Below, one piece after another: positions 33,171 to 42,408 of a DNA stretch of 64,000 nt. The DNA is from Sphingopyxis panaciterrulae (GTDB lineage Bacteria > Pseudomonadota > Alphaproteobacteria > Sphingomonadales > Sphingomonadaceae). A program made the position numbers and the translations under genes. Under the pieces are notes generated by a model, which had not been told where the DNA came from, did no database searches, and saw nothing but the letters and a program-made list of their open reading frames with translations. The stretch covers positions 62,001-126,000 of the forward strand of contig NZ_JACIJH010000002.1 of NCBI RefSeq assembly GCF_014199295.1. Direction: 5' to 3'. Numbering within the stretch: position 1 is the stretch's first letter; every line of letters begins with the position of its first letter.

Positions 33171-34652
33171 ATGTCCCGACGCTCGATTTGGTATCACGCC
33201 TTTGCTGCCGCGCTGCTCGGTGGCGCAGCGCTTCCGTCCGCGGTCATCGCCCAGGCGCAGCCGGACGCCGCCTATACCGTCGCGCCCGAACGGCTCGCGG
33301 GCCTCGCCGATTTCGTCGATGGCGTGATGGCGCAGCAGATCGCGACGCGCGAGGTCGCGGGCGCGGTCGTCACCGTCGTCCATCAGGGCCGCGTGCTGTT
33401 CGCGCGCGGCTATGGTTTCGCCGATGTCGACAAGGGGGTCGCGGTCGATGCGCAGACGACCCTGTTCCGGCCCGGATCGGTGTCCAAGATGTTCACCTGG
33501 ACCGCACTGCTGCAGCAGGTCGAGGCCGGCCGCGTCAGTCTCGATGCCGATGTGAACGATTATATCGACTATCCTATCCCCGATTTCGAAGGCCAGCCGA
33601 TCCGGGTGCGCGACCTGCTGTCGCATACGCCGGGCATGAGCGACATCGGCGGCATCACCGCGCCCGCGGTCGACAAGCTCGTCCCCTATGGCGAGTGGAT
33701 GAAGACGCATATCCCGCGGCGGCTGTGGCCCGCGGGGACGGAGGTGTCCTATTCCAACTACGGCGCCGCGCTGGCCGGCTATATCGTCGAGCGCGTTTCG
33801 GGCGAACCCTTCGCCGACTATGTCGAGCGCCATATCTTCGCGCCGCTCGGCATGGGGTCGACGACCTTTCGCGAACCGCTGCCCGCCGCGCTCGCCCCGC
33901 GCATGGCGAACGGCTATCGGGTCGAAAACGGGCGGTTCGTCGCCGAGCCCTTCGAACTGTTCAGCAACATCATGCCTGCCGGTTCGGGAACGTCGAGCGC
34001 GCCCGACATGACGCGGTTCATGATGGCGATGCTGAATGGCGGTGCGATCGGCGGGGCGCGCATCCTGAAACCCGAATCGGTCGCGCTGCTGATGCGCGAT
34101 TCGCACGCCAACGCCCCCGACCTGCCCGGCATGGCGCACGGCTTCTTCGTCGTGCGCGAGGCCGGACCGCGCCTCGTCGGCCATGGCGGCAATACCGGCG
34201 ACTTCCATTCGAACATGATCCTTGCGCCCGAGGCGGGCCTCGGCTTCTTCGTTTCCGAAACCGGCGGACAGGGCAGCTATGGCGGGCGCACCGAACTGAC
34301 CGAGGCGCTGATCGGCCGGCTCTTTCCGCAGACCCCGGCGCCGCGTGTCGCCGCGCCGGCGGGCGAGGCGGTGCCGCTGGGCGCCTATCGCGGCAACCGG
34401 CGCGATTATAACCGCCCGCCCAATCCCGAGCATGACCTGAAGATCAGCGCCGCAGGGGCCGATGCGATCATCGTCAGTGGCGGCGGCAAGACAAGCTATT
34501 GGGAACGGGTCGGTCCGCTGCGGTTCGAACAGGTGACCGGCGCGCGCGCCGGCGGCCCTTACGAACAACTCCGCTTCCATGGCGGGGACGGGCACTGGCG
34601 CCTGTCCTTCACCTCGCAGCCGCATGTCGCATACCACCAGGTTCAGCCCTGA
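33171..34652 (+). CDS. Exported S12-family serine hydrolase (beta-lactamase-like)
   Basis: 493 residues. Signal peptide (about 1-29), then a beta-lactamase/D-aminopeptidase fold (about 45-390) with the nucleophile motif S103-V-S-K106, the Y194-S-N196 motif, and GHGGNTG as the third element (about 342). A C-terminal extension of about 100 residues follows. S12 enzymes include D-Ala-D-Ala peptidases, D-aminopeptidases and esterases, many of which prefer D residues. It is the third gene of the operon, 70 bases after the DgcN-like gene. Confidence 0.9.
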   Translation: MSRRSIWYHAFAAALLGGAALPSAVIAQAQPDAAYTVAPERLAGLADFVDGVMAQQIATREVAGAVVTVVHQGRVLFARGYGFADVDKGVAVDAQTTLFRPGSVSKMFTWTALLQQVEAGRVSLDADVNDYIDYPIPDFEGQPIRVRDLLSHTPGMSDIGGITAPAVDKLVPYGEWMKTHIPRRLWPAGTEVSYSNYGAALAGYIVERVSGEPFADYVERHIFAPLGMGSTTFREPLPAALAPRMANGYRVENGRFVAEPFELFSNIMPAGSGTSSAPDMTRFMMAMLNGGAIGGARILKPESVALLMRDSHANAPDLPGMAHGFFVVREAGPRLVGHGGNTGDFHSNMILAPEAGLGFFVSETGGQGSYGGRTELTEALIGRLFPQTPAPRVAAPAGEAVPLGAYRGNRRDYNRPPNPEHDLKISAAGADAIIVSGGGKTSYWERVGPLRFEQVTGARAGGPYEQLRFHGGDGHWRLSFTSQPHVAYHQVQP

Positions 34653-34671
34653 CCGATCGAGGAGACGCGCG

Positions 34672-36630
34672 ATGAAATTGCTGATGGCCCTCGCCCTCGC
34701 GAGCCTTCCCCTTCCCGCGCTGGCCCAGGCGCCCGCCGCCGCCGACACCGACGGCAAGACGGCGGCGGGGGTGCAATATGTCCAGCCGAAGGACTGGACC
34801 GCGACGACGCGCGGCCCCGCCGTCCTGTTCGTCTCACCCGAAAAGGATCTGCGCGCCGTGGTGGTCGACGTCGGCGCGGCGGCCGATGGCGCGGCGGCGG
34901 CGGCGAAGGCGTGGTCGCTGTATCGCCCGGACGCCGCTCCGACGGTGCGCCTCGCCACGCCGGGCCGGCCGGGCGAGGACTGGGACGAACGGCTGAACCT
35001 TTCTTATGAAACGCTGCCGACCGAGCGTGCGACGCGCTCGGCGCTGGCGCTGCGCAAGGGCGCGGCGTGGACCGTGCTGATCGTCGATGGTTCCGCGGGA
35101 ACCGCCGCCAAGCGATCGGCGGCGATGTCGGTCGTTCGGGAGGGGCTGCACCCGGTCGGTTATCAGACCGAAAGTTTCGCGGGCAGGACCGCGCATCGGT
35201 TGACCCCCGACCGCGTTCGGGCGCTGCGCGACTTCGTCGCCGAAAGCGCGCGCGAACTGGGCGTGCCCGGCGTCGGCCTTGCACTGATCGATCAGGGCAA
35301 GGTCGTGTGGCAGGGCGGCATCGGCGTGCGCGCGCTCGGGTCGCCCGAGCCGGTCGACGAGCATACCAAATTCATGATCGCGTCGAACACCAAGGGCCTG
35401 TCGACGCTGCTTCTTTCGGTGCTCGCCGATGAAGGCAAGTTGCGCTGGGACCAGAAAGTCACCGACCTCTATCCGGCCTTCCGCCTCGGCAATGACGAGG
35501 TCACGCGGTCCGTGCTCGTCCGCCATCTCGTCTGCGCCTGCACCGGGCTGCCGCGAAAGGATTATTCCTTCATCCTCGCCGACCCCGGCGCACCGGCTGC
35601 CGCCACCTTCAACCAGCTTGCCGATACCATGCCGACCAGCCAGTTCGGCGACCTGTTCCAATATAATAATCAGATGGCTTCGGCCGCGGGCTATGTCGGC
35701 GGTCACCTTCTCTATCCGGAGATGGAGATCGGTGCCGCCTATGATCGCGCGATGGAGGAAAAGATCTTCAAGCCGCTCGGCATGACGGACAGCACCTTCG
35801 ATTATGCAAAGGGCATGGCGGGCAACTGGGCGGCCCCGCACGGCCTTGATGTCGATGGCCGTGTGACGCTGATGAGCAACGACTTCAATTTCGCACCCTA
35901 TCCCTATCGTCCTGCGGGCGCCGCCTTTTCCACCACCGCGGACATGGTTCGCTATGTTCAGCTCGAACTGTCGAAGGGCATCACGCCCGAGGGCGAGCGG
36001 GTGGTCAGCGAGGCGAACCTGGTCGAGCGGCGGAAGAAGGGCGTGCAGGTGGGGCCAGGAAGCTGGTACGGCATGGGCCTGTTCCAGCGCGATGCGTGGG
36101 GCATTCCCGTCGTGACCCACGGCGGCACCCTCCTCGGCTATCACAGCAACTGGTATGCGCTGCCGGAGGCGGGCGTCGGCGCGGTGATCCTGACCAATGC
36201 CGATCCGGGCGCGGCGATGCTCGGGCCGTTCCTGCGCCGCCTTCTGGAAGTCCTCTATGACGGTCAGCCCGAGGCGGCCCGCGACGTCGCGACGGCGGCG
36301 GCGCGGATCAAGGCGCAGGCCGCGGCACGCCGAGAGCGATTGACCTTTCCCGGCGATCCCGCCGTCCTCGCGAAGCTGGCCCGCCATTATCGCGATTCCG
36401 AGGTCGGCCAGATCAGCGTCGGCGAGCAGGGCGGACAGAAATGGATCAAGGCCGGATTCGTCGAGGGGCCGATCGCGACCCGCGCCAATCCCGACGGCAG
36501 CGTCTCGATCGTCTCGGTCGGGCCGGGCAATATCGGGGTCGAGGCGCTGGTCGGGACGGCGGACGGCAAGCGCACGCTGACGATCAACGACGGCCAGCAG
36601 CACCAATATGTCTATGTCGAGGACCAATAG
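34672..36630 (+). CDS. Exported S12-family serine hydrolase with N-terminal extension
   Basis: 652 residues. Signal peptide (about 1-20), then an extra domain (about 30-165) that I do not recognise, then the S12 domain (about 175-515) with S238-N-T-K241, Y331-N-N333 and VVTHGGTLLGYHS. A C-terminal domain of about 110 residues closes the protein. It starts 19 bases after the previous hydrolase, with GAGGAG upstream. The two enzymes differ in architecture, so they are not a recent duplication and may split substrates. Confidence 0.9.
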   Translation: MKLLMALALASLPLPALAQAPAAADTDGKTAAGVQYVQPKDWTATTRGPAVLFVSPEKDLRAVVVDVGAAADGAAAAAKAWSLYRPDAAPTVRLATPGRPGEDWDERLNLSYETLPTERATRSALALRKGAAWTVLIVDGSAGTAAKRSAAMSVVREGLHPVGYQTESFAGRTAHRLTPDRVRALRDFVAESARELGVPGVGLALIDQGKVVWQGGIGVRALGSPEPVDEHTKFMIASNTKGLSTLLLSVLADEGKLRWDQKVTDLYPAFRLGNDEVTRSVLVRHLVCACTGLPRKDYSFILADPGAPAAATFNQLADTMPTSQFGDLFQYNNQMASAAGYVGGHLLYPEMEIGAAYDRAMEEKIFKPLGMTDSTFDYAKGMAGNWAAPHGLDVDGRVTLMSNDFNFAPYPYRPAGAAFSTTADMVRYVQLELSKGITPEGERVVSEANLVERRKKGVQVGPGSWYGMGLFQRDAWGIPVVTHGGTLLGYHSNWYALPEAGVGAVILTNADPGAAMLGPFLRRLLEVLYDGQPEAARDVATAAARIKAQAAARRERLTFPGDPAVLAKLARHYRDSEVGQISVGEQGGQKWIKAGFVEGPIATRANPDGSVSIVSVGPGNIGVEALVGTADGKRTLTINDGQQHQYVYVEDQ

Positions 36631-36644
36631 AGGGAGACAAGCGC

Positions 36645-38270
36645 ATGATCCGGTCGATCGCACTCATCTTCGTGCCGCTGTTGACGGGGGCCGCGGCGCC
36701 CGCGCCCGACCCGGCCTATGACATCGTCATCCGGGGCGGCCGCGTGCTCGACGGCGCGGGCAATCCCTGGGTCGCCGCCGATGTTGCGATCGCGGACGGA
36801 CGAATCGTGCGCGTCGGCGTGGTCGACGGCGCGGGAAAGCAAGAGATCGATGCGCGCGGACGCTATGTCTCGCCGGGCTTCATCGACATGCTCGACCAGT
36901 CCGGGCGCGTGCTGCTTCGCGACGGATCGGCGGCCAGCAAGCTGCGCATGGGCGTGACGACGCTGATCGCCGGCGAAGGCGGCACCGCGGTCCCCGCCGG
37001 CGAAATCGCGGGCTATTTCAGCAAGCTCGAGCAGCAGGGGATCGCGGTCAATTTCGGCACCTATTACGGCGCGATCCAGGCGCGCGTGAAGGTGATGGGC
37101 GATGCGGCCGGTGCGCCTAACGAGGATCAGCTCCGCGCGATGGAGGGCGAGGTGCGGACCGCGATGAAGGCCGGTGTCTTCGGCATCTCATCCGCGCTCA
37201 TCTATTCCCCCGCCAGCTTCCAGTCGACCGCCGACCTCGCCCGGTTGGCGGCGATACCGGGCAAGTGCGGCGGCTTCTATGCAACGCACATGCGCGACGA
37301 AAGCGACAAGCTGCTCGCCGCCATCGACGAGGCGGTGACGATCGGCGAACGCAGTGGCGCGAAGGTCGAGATTTTTCACATCAAGGCCGCCTATGCGCCG
37401 CTGTGGGGCAAGCTGATGCCGCAGGCGATCGCGCGGGTCGAGGCGGCACGGGCGCGCGGCCTCGACATCGGCGCGAACATCTATCCTTATCGTGCCGGCG
37501 GCACCGGGCTCGACGTGACCGTTCCGACGCATGTCTTCGCCAAGGGTCGCGAGGCCGCGTATGCGGCCGTGCGCGATCCGGCCGTGCGCAAGCAGCTCAA
37601 GAAGGAACTCGCCGCGGGGCCGCAGGCCGACTGGTCGAACCTCGTCCACGCCTCCGGCGGCTGGCAGAACGTCGTGTTGGCAAACGCCCATAACGACCGC
37701 TATCGGCAGTTCCACGGCAAGAATTTTGCCGAGATCGGCAAGGCACTCGGCAAGGATCCCGCCGACGCGGCCTGGGACATCTGGCTTGCCGCGCTGCCGG
37801 CGCGGGCGGGCGCGCTCTATTTCCTGATGGACGACGCCGACATCGACCTCGCGATGAAGCAGCCCTGGGTCAGCATCGGCACCGATGCGGCCGTATCGGA
37901 CAGCACCGCCGACCCGGCGAGGGCGGGGCGGCCGCATCCCCGCGCCAACGGCACCTTTCCGCGCATCATCGCGGACTATGTGCGCGAGCGCGGCGTGCTG
38001 ACGCTGCCGGACGCGATCCGCAAGATGACCGGCTGGCCCGCGCAGCGGCTTGGGCTGGCCGATCGGGGGCTGCTGCGTCAGGGCATGCGGGCCGACGTCG
38101 TGATATTCGACCTTGCGACCATCCGGGACCGCGCGACCTATGAGGAGCCCACCGCCGTGCCCGAGGGGATAGGCGATGTGATCGTCAACGGCGTCGTCGC
38201 CGTCGCGGGAGGGCAGGTGACCGGATCGCGGAGCGGCAACGTCCTGCGCCATCCGTGCCCCAATGCCTGA
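36645..38270 (+). CDS. Exported N-acyl-D-amino-acid deacylase-like amidohydrolase with altered metal site
   Basis: 541 residues. Signal peptide (about 1-20), then an amidohydrolase of the D-aminoacylase family: IVIRGGRVLDGAGNPW, DARGRYVSPGFID, FYATHMRDES, VEIFHIKAAY, SIGTDAAVSDS, HPRANGTFPRII. The late ligands are kept (His215, His245, Asp414). The usual HxH after GFID is replaced by L83-D-Q85, and the usual Cys of GNCG is Gly112 (GEGG). Canonical enzymes release free D-amino acids from N-acyl forms. This is the last gene of the operon, 14 bases after the S12 gene. Confidence 0.85.
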   Translation: MIRSIALIFVPLLTGAAAPAPDPAYDIVIRGGRVLDGAGNPWVAADVAIADGRIVRVGVVDGAGKQEIDARGRYVSPGFIDMLDQSGRVLLRDGSAASKLRMGVTTLIAGEGGTAVPAGEIAGYFSKLEQQGIAVNFGTYYGAIQARVKVMGDAAGAPNEDQLRAMEGEVRTAMKAGVFGISSALIYSPASFQSTADLARLAAIPGKCGGFYATHMRDESDKLLAAIDEAVTIGERSGAKVEIFHIKAAYAPLWGKLMPQAIARVEAARARGLDIGANIYPYRAGGTGLDVTVPTHVFAKGREAAYAAVRDPAVRKQLKKELAAGPQADWSNLVHASGGWQNVVLANAHNDRYRQFHGKNFAEIGKALGKDPADAAWDIWLAALPARAGALYFLMDDADIDLAMKQPWVSIGTDAAVSDSTADPARAGRPHPRANGTFPRIIADYVRERGVLTLPDAIRKMTGWPAQRLGLADRGLLRQGMRADVVIFDLATIRDRATYEEPTAVPEGIGDVIVNGVVAVAGGQVTGSRSGNVLRHPCPNA

Positions 38271-38551
38271 TCGACAGCGGTGCGATGAAATAGCCCGGGG
38301 ACAGTCCACAGCCTGCTCCAGCCCGATCATGGCATCAGCATCTCTGCTCTCCCGGGAATGACGAGAATTTAACCGCCTCCGACTCCAGGCGGACGCCGCC
38401 TTGCGCCTGTCCCGATATGGAGCGGAAACGGCGCTATGCCGTGCCTCCCGATGATCCCGATTATCCATTTGGTAAGCAGTTTGGCCCTAGTGGGACGATA
38501 CCCGCCGCGCATCCGTGGGCCGCGTTGCGGGTTCGAAGAGGGGGTTCGACC

Positions 38552-40201
38552 ATGCGAGGGACCGTCATCCGCCGCATCCGGCAGGGGGCAAGAAAGCTGC
38601 TTCGCGACCAGCGGGGCAATGCCTTCATGCTGACCGCCGCGGCGGTCGTGCCGCTGATCGGTATCGTCGGATCGGCGGTCGACATCGGCCGCGCCTATAT
38701 GACCCAGCTTCGCCTGCAGCAGGCCTGCGACGCGGGCGTGCTCGCGGGACGGCGCTCGATGGCCGGCGGCACCTATACCGACGCCGCCGAGGCTGAAGCG
38801 AACAAGATGTTCAACTTCAACTTTCCCGCCGGCATCTATGGCAGCAGCGGTATTAACTTCGATTCGCAGCAGCCATCGACAGGCGCCTCCGATGTTACCG
38901 GCACCGCGCATGCGACGCTGCCGACGGCGCTGATGTATATTTTCGGCAAGGACCAGTTTGCCCTGACTGCGAACTGCACCGCGAAACTGGAGATTTCAAA
39001 CGTCGATGTGATGCTGGTGCTCGACGTGACCGGGTCGATGCGAGGCACGCGGATCGCAGGATTGCAGACGGCGGCAAAGGATTTCTTCGAAACTCTGAGC
39101 GGTGCGGATATCGGCGATGGGCAACTGCGTTTTGGCGTCGTTCCCTATAGCAGTACCGTCAATGTAGGCCAGATTCTCTATAATGCAGATCCCTCCTGGC
39201 TGTCCGAATCCGTTACACTGCCTTCACGGAGCGGTGACGGATGGAAGGAAGTGGAGGAATGTGGCTGGCAGGGCTCCAAATGGAACCGGGAATGGGTTTG
39301 CGAGAAAAAGAACCGATATTTCTATCGGTATGAAAATCGTACCCTGCCCGTTGGGTCGATCGCGCCCGGCAGCGAACTGACTTTCAATACGGGATCTAAC
39401 GGGAGTGATGAAACCGCAGTCTGGGACGGCTGCATCATGGAACGCCAGACGACGGTATTCGGCCCGAGCGAGACGGCGCCTTCGACGGCTTTTGACATGG
39501 ATATCGAGTCGTCCCCCACATCGGATGATGCCACCAAATGGAAGCTGTTTCTTCCCGCCTTCACTTATGACCGCGGACGGACGGATCCGGAGACGTCGAG
39601 CACGGACAGGGCAAGCCTTGCCGAATATGGAGGCGACACAGCCGCCTGTCCGGTCGCCGCGATGAAATTGAAGAAGGTGGTAGAGGACGGCACGGTCGTT
39701 TCCGACGACGAGATCGACGAGACCGCCTTCGACGATTATATCGACGACCTGGAAGCCAAAGGCTTCACCTATCATGACGTCGGCATGGCGTGGGGCGCGC
39801 GGCTGATTTCGCCGACCGGCCTGTTCGCAAGCGATAATGCGAAGGCGGAGAAAAACGACCGGCCCATCAGTCGTCACATCTTGTTCATGACCGACGGTGA
39901 GATGAATACGCCGCGGGACAATCTGTCGCATCAGGGGCTGGAGCGTTCGCTACCGCGCATCGGCGCCACCGACAACAAGGATGCCATCGCGCGCCACAAC
40001 AACCGCTTCCGGCAGTTGTGTGAGCGGGCGAAGAGGCAAGGCATCACCATCTGGGTCGTGTCTTTCGGGGTCAGCAGCAACAGCAACCTGAACAGTTGCG
40101 CGTCGTCCGGACAGGCTTACGAATCGAACGATTCGGATGAACTGAACGAAAATTTCCAGGCTATCGCGCGGCAGATCTCGAAGCTGAGGCTATCGCAATG
40201 A
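38552..40201 (+). CDS. TadG-like pilus-assembly protein with von Willebrand factor A domain
   Basis: 549 residues. A short basic N-terminus leads to a TadE/G-type hydrophobic helix (about 27-47: AFMLTAAAVVPLIGIVGSAV), then DIGRAYMTQLRLQQACDAGVLAG, typical of the family. A VWA domain begins near 150 with the metal motif VLDVTGSM; it carries a long insertion before FMTDGEMNTP. TadG-like proteins are secreted or membrane-tethered parts of Flp-pilus systems. The ATG at 38552 was chosen over upstream starts because it places the helix normally. The 281 bases before it show no gene. Confidence 0.87.
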   Translation: MRGTVIRRIRQGARKLLRDQRGNAFMLTAAAVVPLIGIVGSAVDIGRAYMTQLRLQQACDAGVLAGRRSMAGGTYTDAAEAEANKMFNFNFPAGIYGSSGINFDSQQPSTGASDVTGTAHATLPTALMYIFGKDQFALTANCTAKLEISNVDVMLVLDVTGSMRGTRIAGLQTAAKDFFETLSGADIGDGQLRFGVVPYSSTVNVGQILYNADPSWLSESVTLPSRSGDGWKEVEECGWQGSKWNREWVCEKKNRYFYRYENRTLPVGSIAPGSELTFNTGSNGSDETAVWDGCIMERQTTVFGPSETAPSTAFDMDIESSPTSDDATKWKLFLPAFTYDRGRTDPETSSTDRASLAEYGGDTAACPVAAMKLKKVVEDGTVVSDDEIDETAFDDYIDDLEAKGFTYHDVGMAWGARLISPTGLFASDNAKAEKNDRPISRHILFMTDGEMNTPRDNLSHQGLERSLPRIGATDNKDAIARHNNRFRQLCERAKRQGITIWVVSFGVSSNSNLNSCASSGQAYESNDSDELNENFQAIARQISKLRLSQ

Positions 40202-40794
40202 CGCGCAGCATCTCCTGGCTTCGTCGCCTGGGGCGCAGCGAACGCGGGGCCGCGATGATCGAGTTCGCGCTGACCGCGCCGCTCTTTCTTCTCGTCCTGA
40301 TGGGCGCATTCGACTATTGCTGGCAGATGTATGCGCAGCAGGTGCTGCAGGGCGCGGTGAGTAAGGCCGGGCGCGATTCGACGCTCGAGGCTTATGCAAG
40401 CAACCAGTCCGCGCTCGACACGATTGTTCGCGAGCAGGTGCAGCAGGTATTCGCCCATGCCGAGGTGAAGTTCACCCGCAAGGCCTATGACCGTTTCGAT
40501 CAGGTCGGCGTCGAGGAACGCTATACCGACGCGAACAAGAACGGCAGCTACGATACCGGCGAATGCTATGACGACAGCAATGGCAACGGTCAGTGGGACG
40601 CTGACCGCGGCCGCGACGGTAATGGCGGCGCCGACGATGTCATCCTCTATAGCGCGTCGATGACATTCGACCGCGTCCTGCCGGTATGGCGGATGCTCGG
40701 TCAACCGCAATCGACGACGCTGACCTCGACGACCGTGCTGCGCAACCAGCCCTTCGCCACCGGGTCCGATGCGCCCGCGGACACATGCGCATGA
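40198..40794 (+). CDS. TadE-like protein with Asp/Asn-rich segment
   Basis: 198 residues. RSERGAAMIEFALTAPLFLLVL (two halves, about 13-34) is the TadE signature with its conserved Glu, followed by the helix and a pseudopilin-like stalk. About residues 109-142 form an acidic stretch with two DxNxNG-type loops (DANKNGSYD and DDSNGNGQWD), like calcium-binding EF-hand or dockerin loops. It overlaps the TadG-like gene by four bases (ATGA). Confidence 0.87.
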   Translation: MTRSISWLRRLGRSERGAAMIEFALTAPLFLLVLMGAFDYCWQMYAQQVLQGAVSKAGRDSTLEAYASNQSALDTIVREQVQQVFAHAEVKFTRKAYDRFDQVGVEERYTDANKNGSYDTGECYDDSNGNGQWDADRGRDGNGGADDVILYSASMTFDRVLPVWRMLGQPQSTTLTSTTVLRNQPFATGSDAPADTCA

Positions 40795-41456
40795 TCCGCT
40801 TCGTCCCTCTCCGCCGCCGCGTCCGCGATTCAATCGCCCGGTTCACGCGCGACGCGCGCGCCACCGTGCTCATCGAAATGGCCTTCGCCATCCCCTTCCT
40901 CGTCCTCGTCGGCTTCGGCGGGCTGGAGATCGCCAATCTGACGCTCACCCAGACGCGCATCAGCCAGATAGGGCTCAACGCCGCCGACAACGCCTCGCGC
41001 ATCGCTGCCGGCAGCAATCTGGCGCAGCCACAGGTGCGCGAGACCGACATCAACGAGGTGTTCGCCGGCGTCGAAACGCAAGCCGGCAATCTGGATTTCA
41101 AGACCCACGGCCGCATCATCCTGTCGAGCCTCGAACGCAACGACGACGGCGGGCAGTGGATACACTGGCAGCGCTGCTATGGCGATCTCGATGTCGAATC
41201 GAGCTATGGTGAGGCCGGCGACGGTGAGGAGGGGACTGATTTCCCCGGTATGGGATTCGAGGGTGCCGAGGTGACCGCCGCTGCGGGAACGGCGGTGATG
41301 TTCGTCGAAATCTATTATGATTATCAGCCGTTGCTCTATGGCAAGGTGGTCGGCCAGCGCCGGATGCACTCGACCGCCGCCTTCAATATCCGCGAGGCGC
41401 GCGACCTGACGCAGGTCTATAATCCGTCGTCCGTCGCGGTTTCGAACTGCGACTGA
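40791..41456 (+). CDS. TadE-like protein
   Basis: 221 residues from the ATG at 40791, which overlaps the previous stop by four bases (ATGA), the same junction type as the preceding pair; an ATG at 40785 is also in frame. RATVLIEMAFAIPFLVLVGF (about 23-42) is the TadE signature with its Glu, followed by ISQIGLNAADNASRIA. No tadA, tadB or tadC genes are in the window, so the rest of the machinery must lie elsewhere or be absent. Confidence 0.85.
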   Translation: MIRFVPLRRRVRDSIARFTRDARATVLIEMAFAIPFLVLVGFGGLEIANLTLTQTRISQIGLNAADNASRIAAGSNLAQPQVRETDINEVFAGVETQAGNLDFKTHGRIILSSLERNDDGGQWIHWQRCYGDLDVESSYGEAGDGEEGTDFPGMGFEGAEVTAAAGTAVMFVEIYYDYQPLLYGKVVGQRRMHSTAAFNIREARDLTQVYNPSSVAVSNCD

Positions 41457-41502
41457 TAATCGGCCATTTATCGCCGGCGCCTCGCCTGCTATCGCGCGGG
41501 CG

Positions 41503-42408
41503 ATGACGGCGACCCACCCTCCCGACAGTCAGCATCAGGGCTTTCTCGCGCTGCTGCCCGCGGGCCTGCGTCCCTATGCGCTGCTCGCGCGCTTCGACCG
41601 GCCGATCGGCTGGTGGCTGCTTTATTGGCCCTGCGCCTGGGGGCTGGCGCTTGGCGGCGGGGCGCGGAGCCATTGGCCGCTCTTCTTCTGGATGCTGCTC
41701 GGCGCGATCGTCATGCGCGGCGCGGGGTGCGTCTATAACGACATTGTCGACCGCGATCTCGACGCCAGGGTCGCGCGCACCGCGTTGCGGCCGGTGGCGA
41801 GCGGCGCGGTGCCGGTGCGCAATGCGCTGCTGTGGGTGCTGCTGCTGTCGCTCCTCGGACTGGTCGTGCTCCTGCAACTTCCCCTGCCCGCGCAAGTCAT
41901 CGCGCTCGCCAGCCTCGCGCTCGTCGCCGCCTATCCGTTCATGAAGCGCATCACCTGGTGGCCGCAGGCGTGGCTCGGCCTGGTGTTCAGTTGGGGCGCG
42001 CTCGTCGGCTGGATCGCGGTCGACGGCGGGCAGGGTCTGGCGCTGCCCCTGCTCTATGCCGGGTCGATCGCCTGGGTGATCGGCTATGACACCATCTATG
42101 CGCTGCAGGATATCGAGGATGACGCGCTCGTCGGCGTCAAGTCGAGCGCGCGGGCCATGGGGCGCCATGTCCGCGGCGGCGTGGCGCTCTGCTACGGCGT
42201 CGCGCTGGCGCTGTGGGCCGGGGCGCTGTGGAGCGTGCGGCCCGACCCACTGGTGCTCATCGCGCTGCTGCCCGCGGCGCTGCACCTGACCGGGCAGGTC
42301 GCGACGCTCGACTCCGCGAACGACGCCGATGCGCTTGCCAAGTTCCGCAGCAACCGCTTCGCGGGATTGCTGGTCTTCGCCGCGATGCTGGTGGTGGGCA
42401 GCGCCTGA
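41503..42408 (+). CDS. ubiA: 4-hydroxybenzoate polyprenyltransferase
   Basis: 301 residues with about eight or nine helices. Both Asp-rich motifs are present: first YNDIVDRDLDARVARTALRP (about 78-97), second YALQDIEDDALVGVKSSA. UbiA attaches the polyprenyl chain to 4-hydroxybenzoate in ubiquinone synthesis at the inner membrane. Its stop abuts the convergent smc stop with no space between them. It lies 46 bases after the TadE gene. Confidence 0.95.
   Translation: MTATHPPDSQHQGFLALLPAGLRPYALLARFDRPIGWWLLYWPCAWGLALGGGARSHWPLFFWMLLGAIVMRGAGCVYNDIVDRDLDARVARTALRPVASGAVPVRNALLWVLLLSLLGLVVLLQLPLPAQVIALASLALVAAYPFMKRITWWPQAWLGLVFSWGALVGWIAVDGGQGLALPLLYAGSIAWVIGYDTIYALQDIEDDALVGVKSSARAMGRHVRGGVALCYGVALALWAGALWSVRPDPLVLIALLPAALHLTGQVATLDSANDADALAKFRSNRFAGLLVFAAMLVVGSA

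Noticed and set aside
33171-36630. The two S12 genes as true beta-lactamases for drug resistance
   Set aside because: Lengths (493 and 652 residues), extra domains and operon context fit peptidase or esterase members of the family better.
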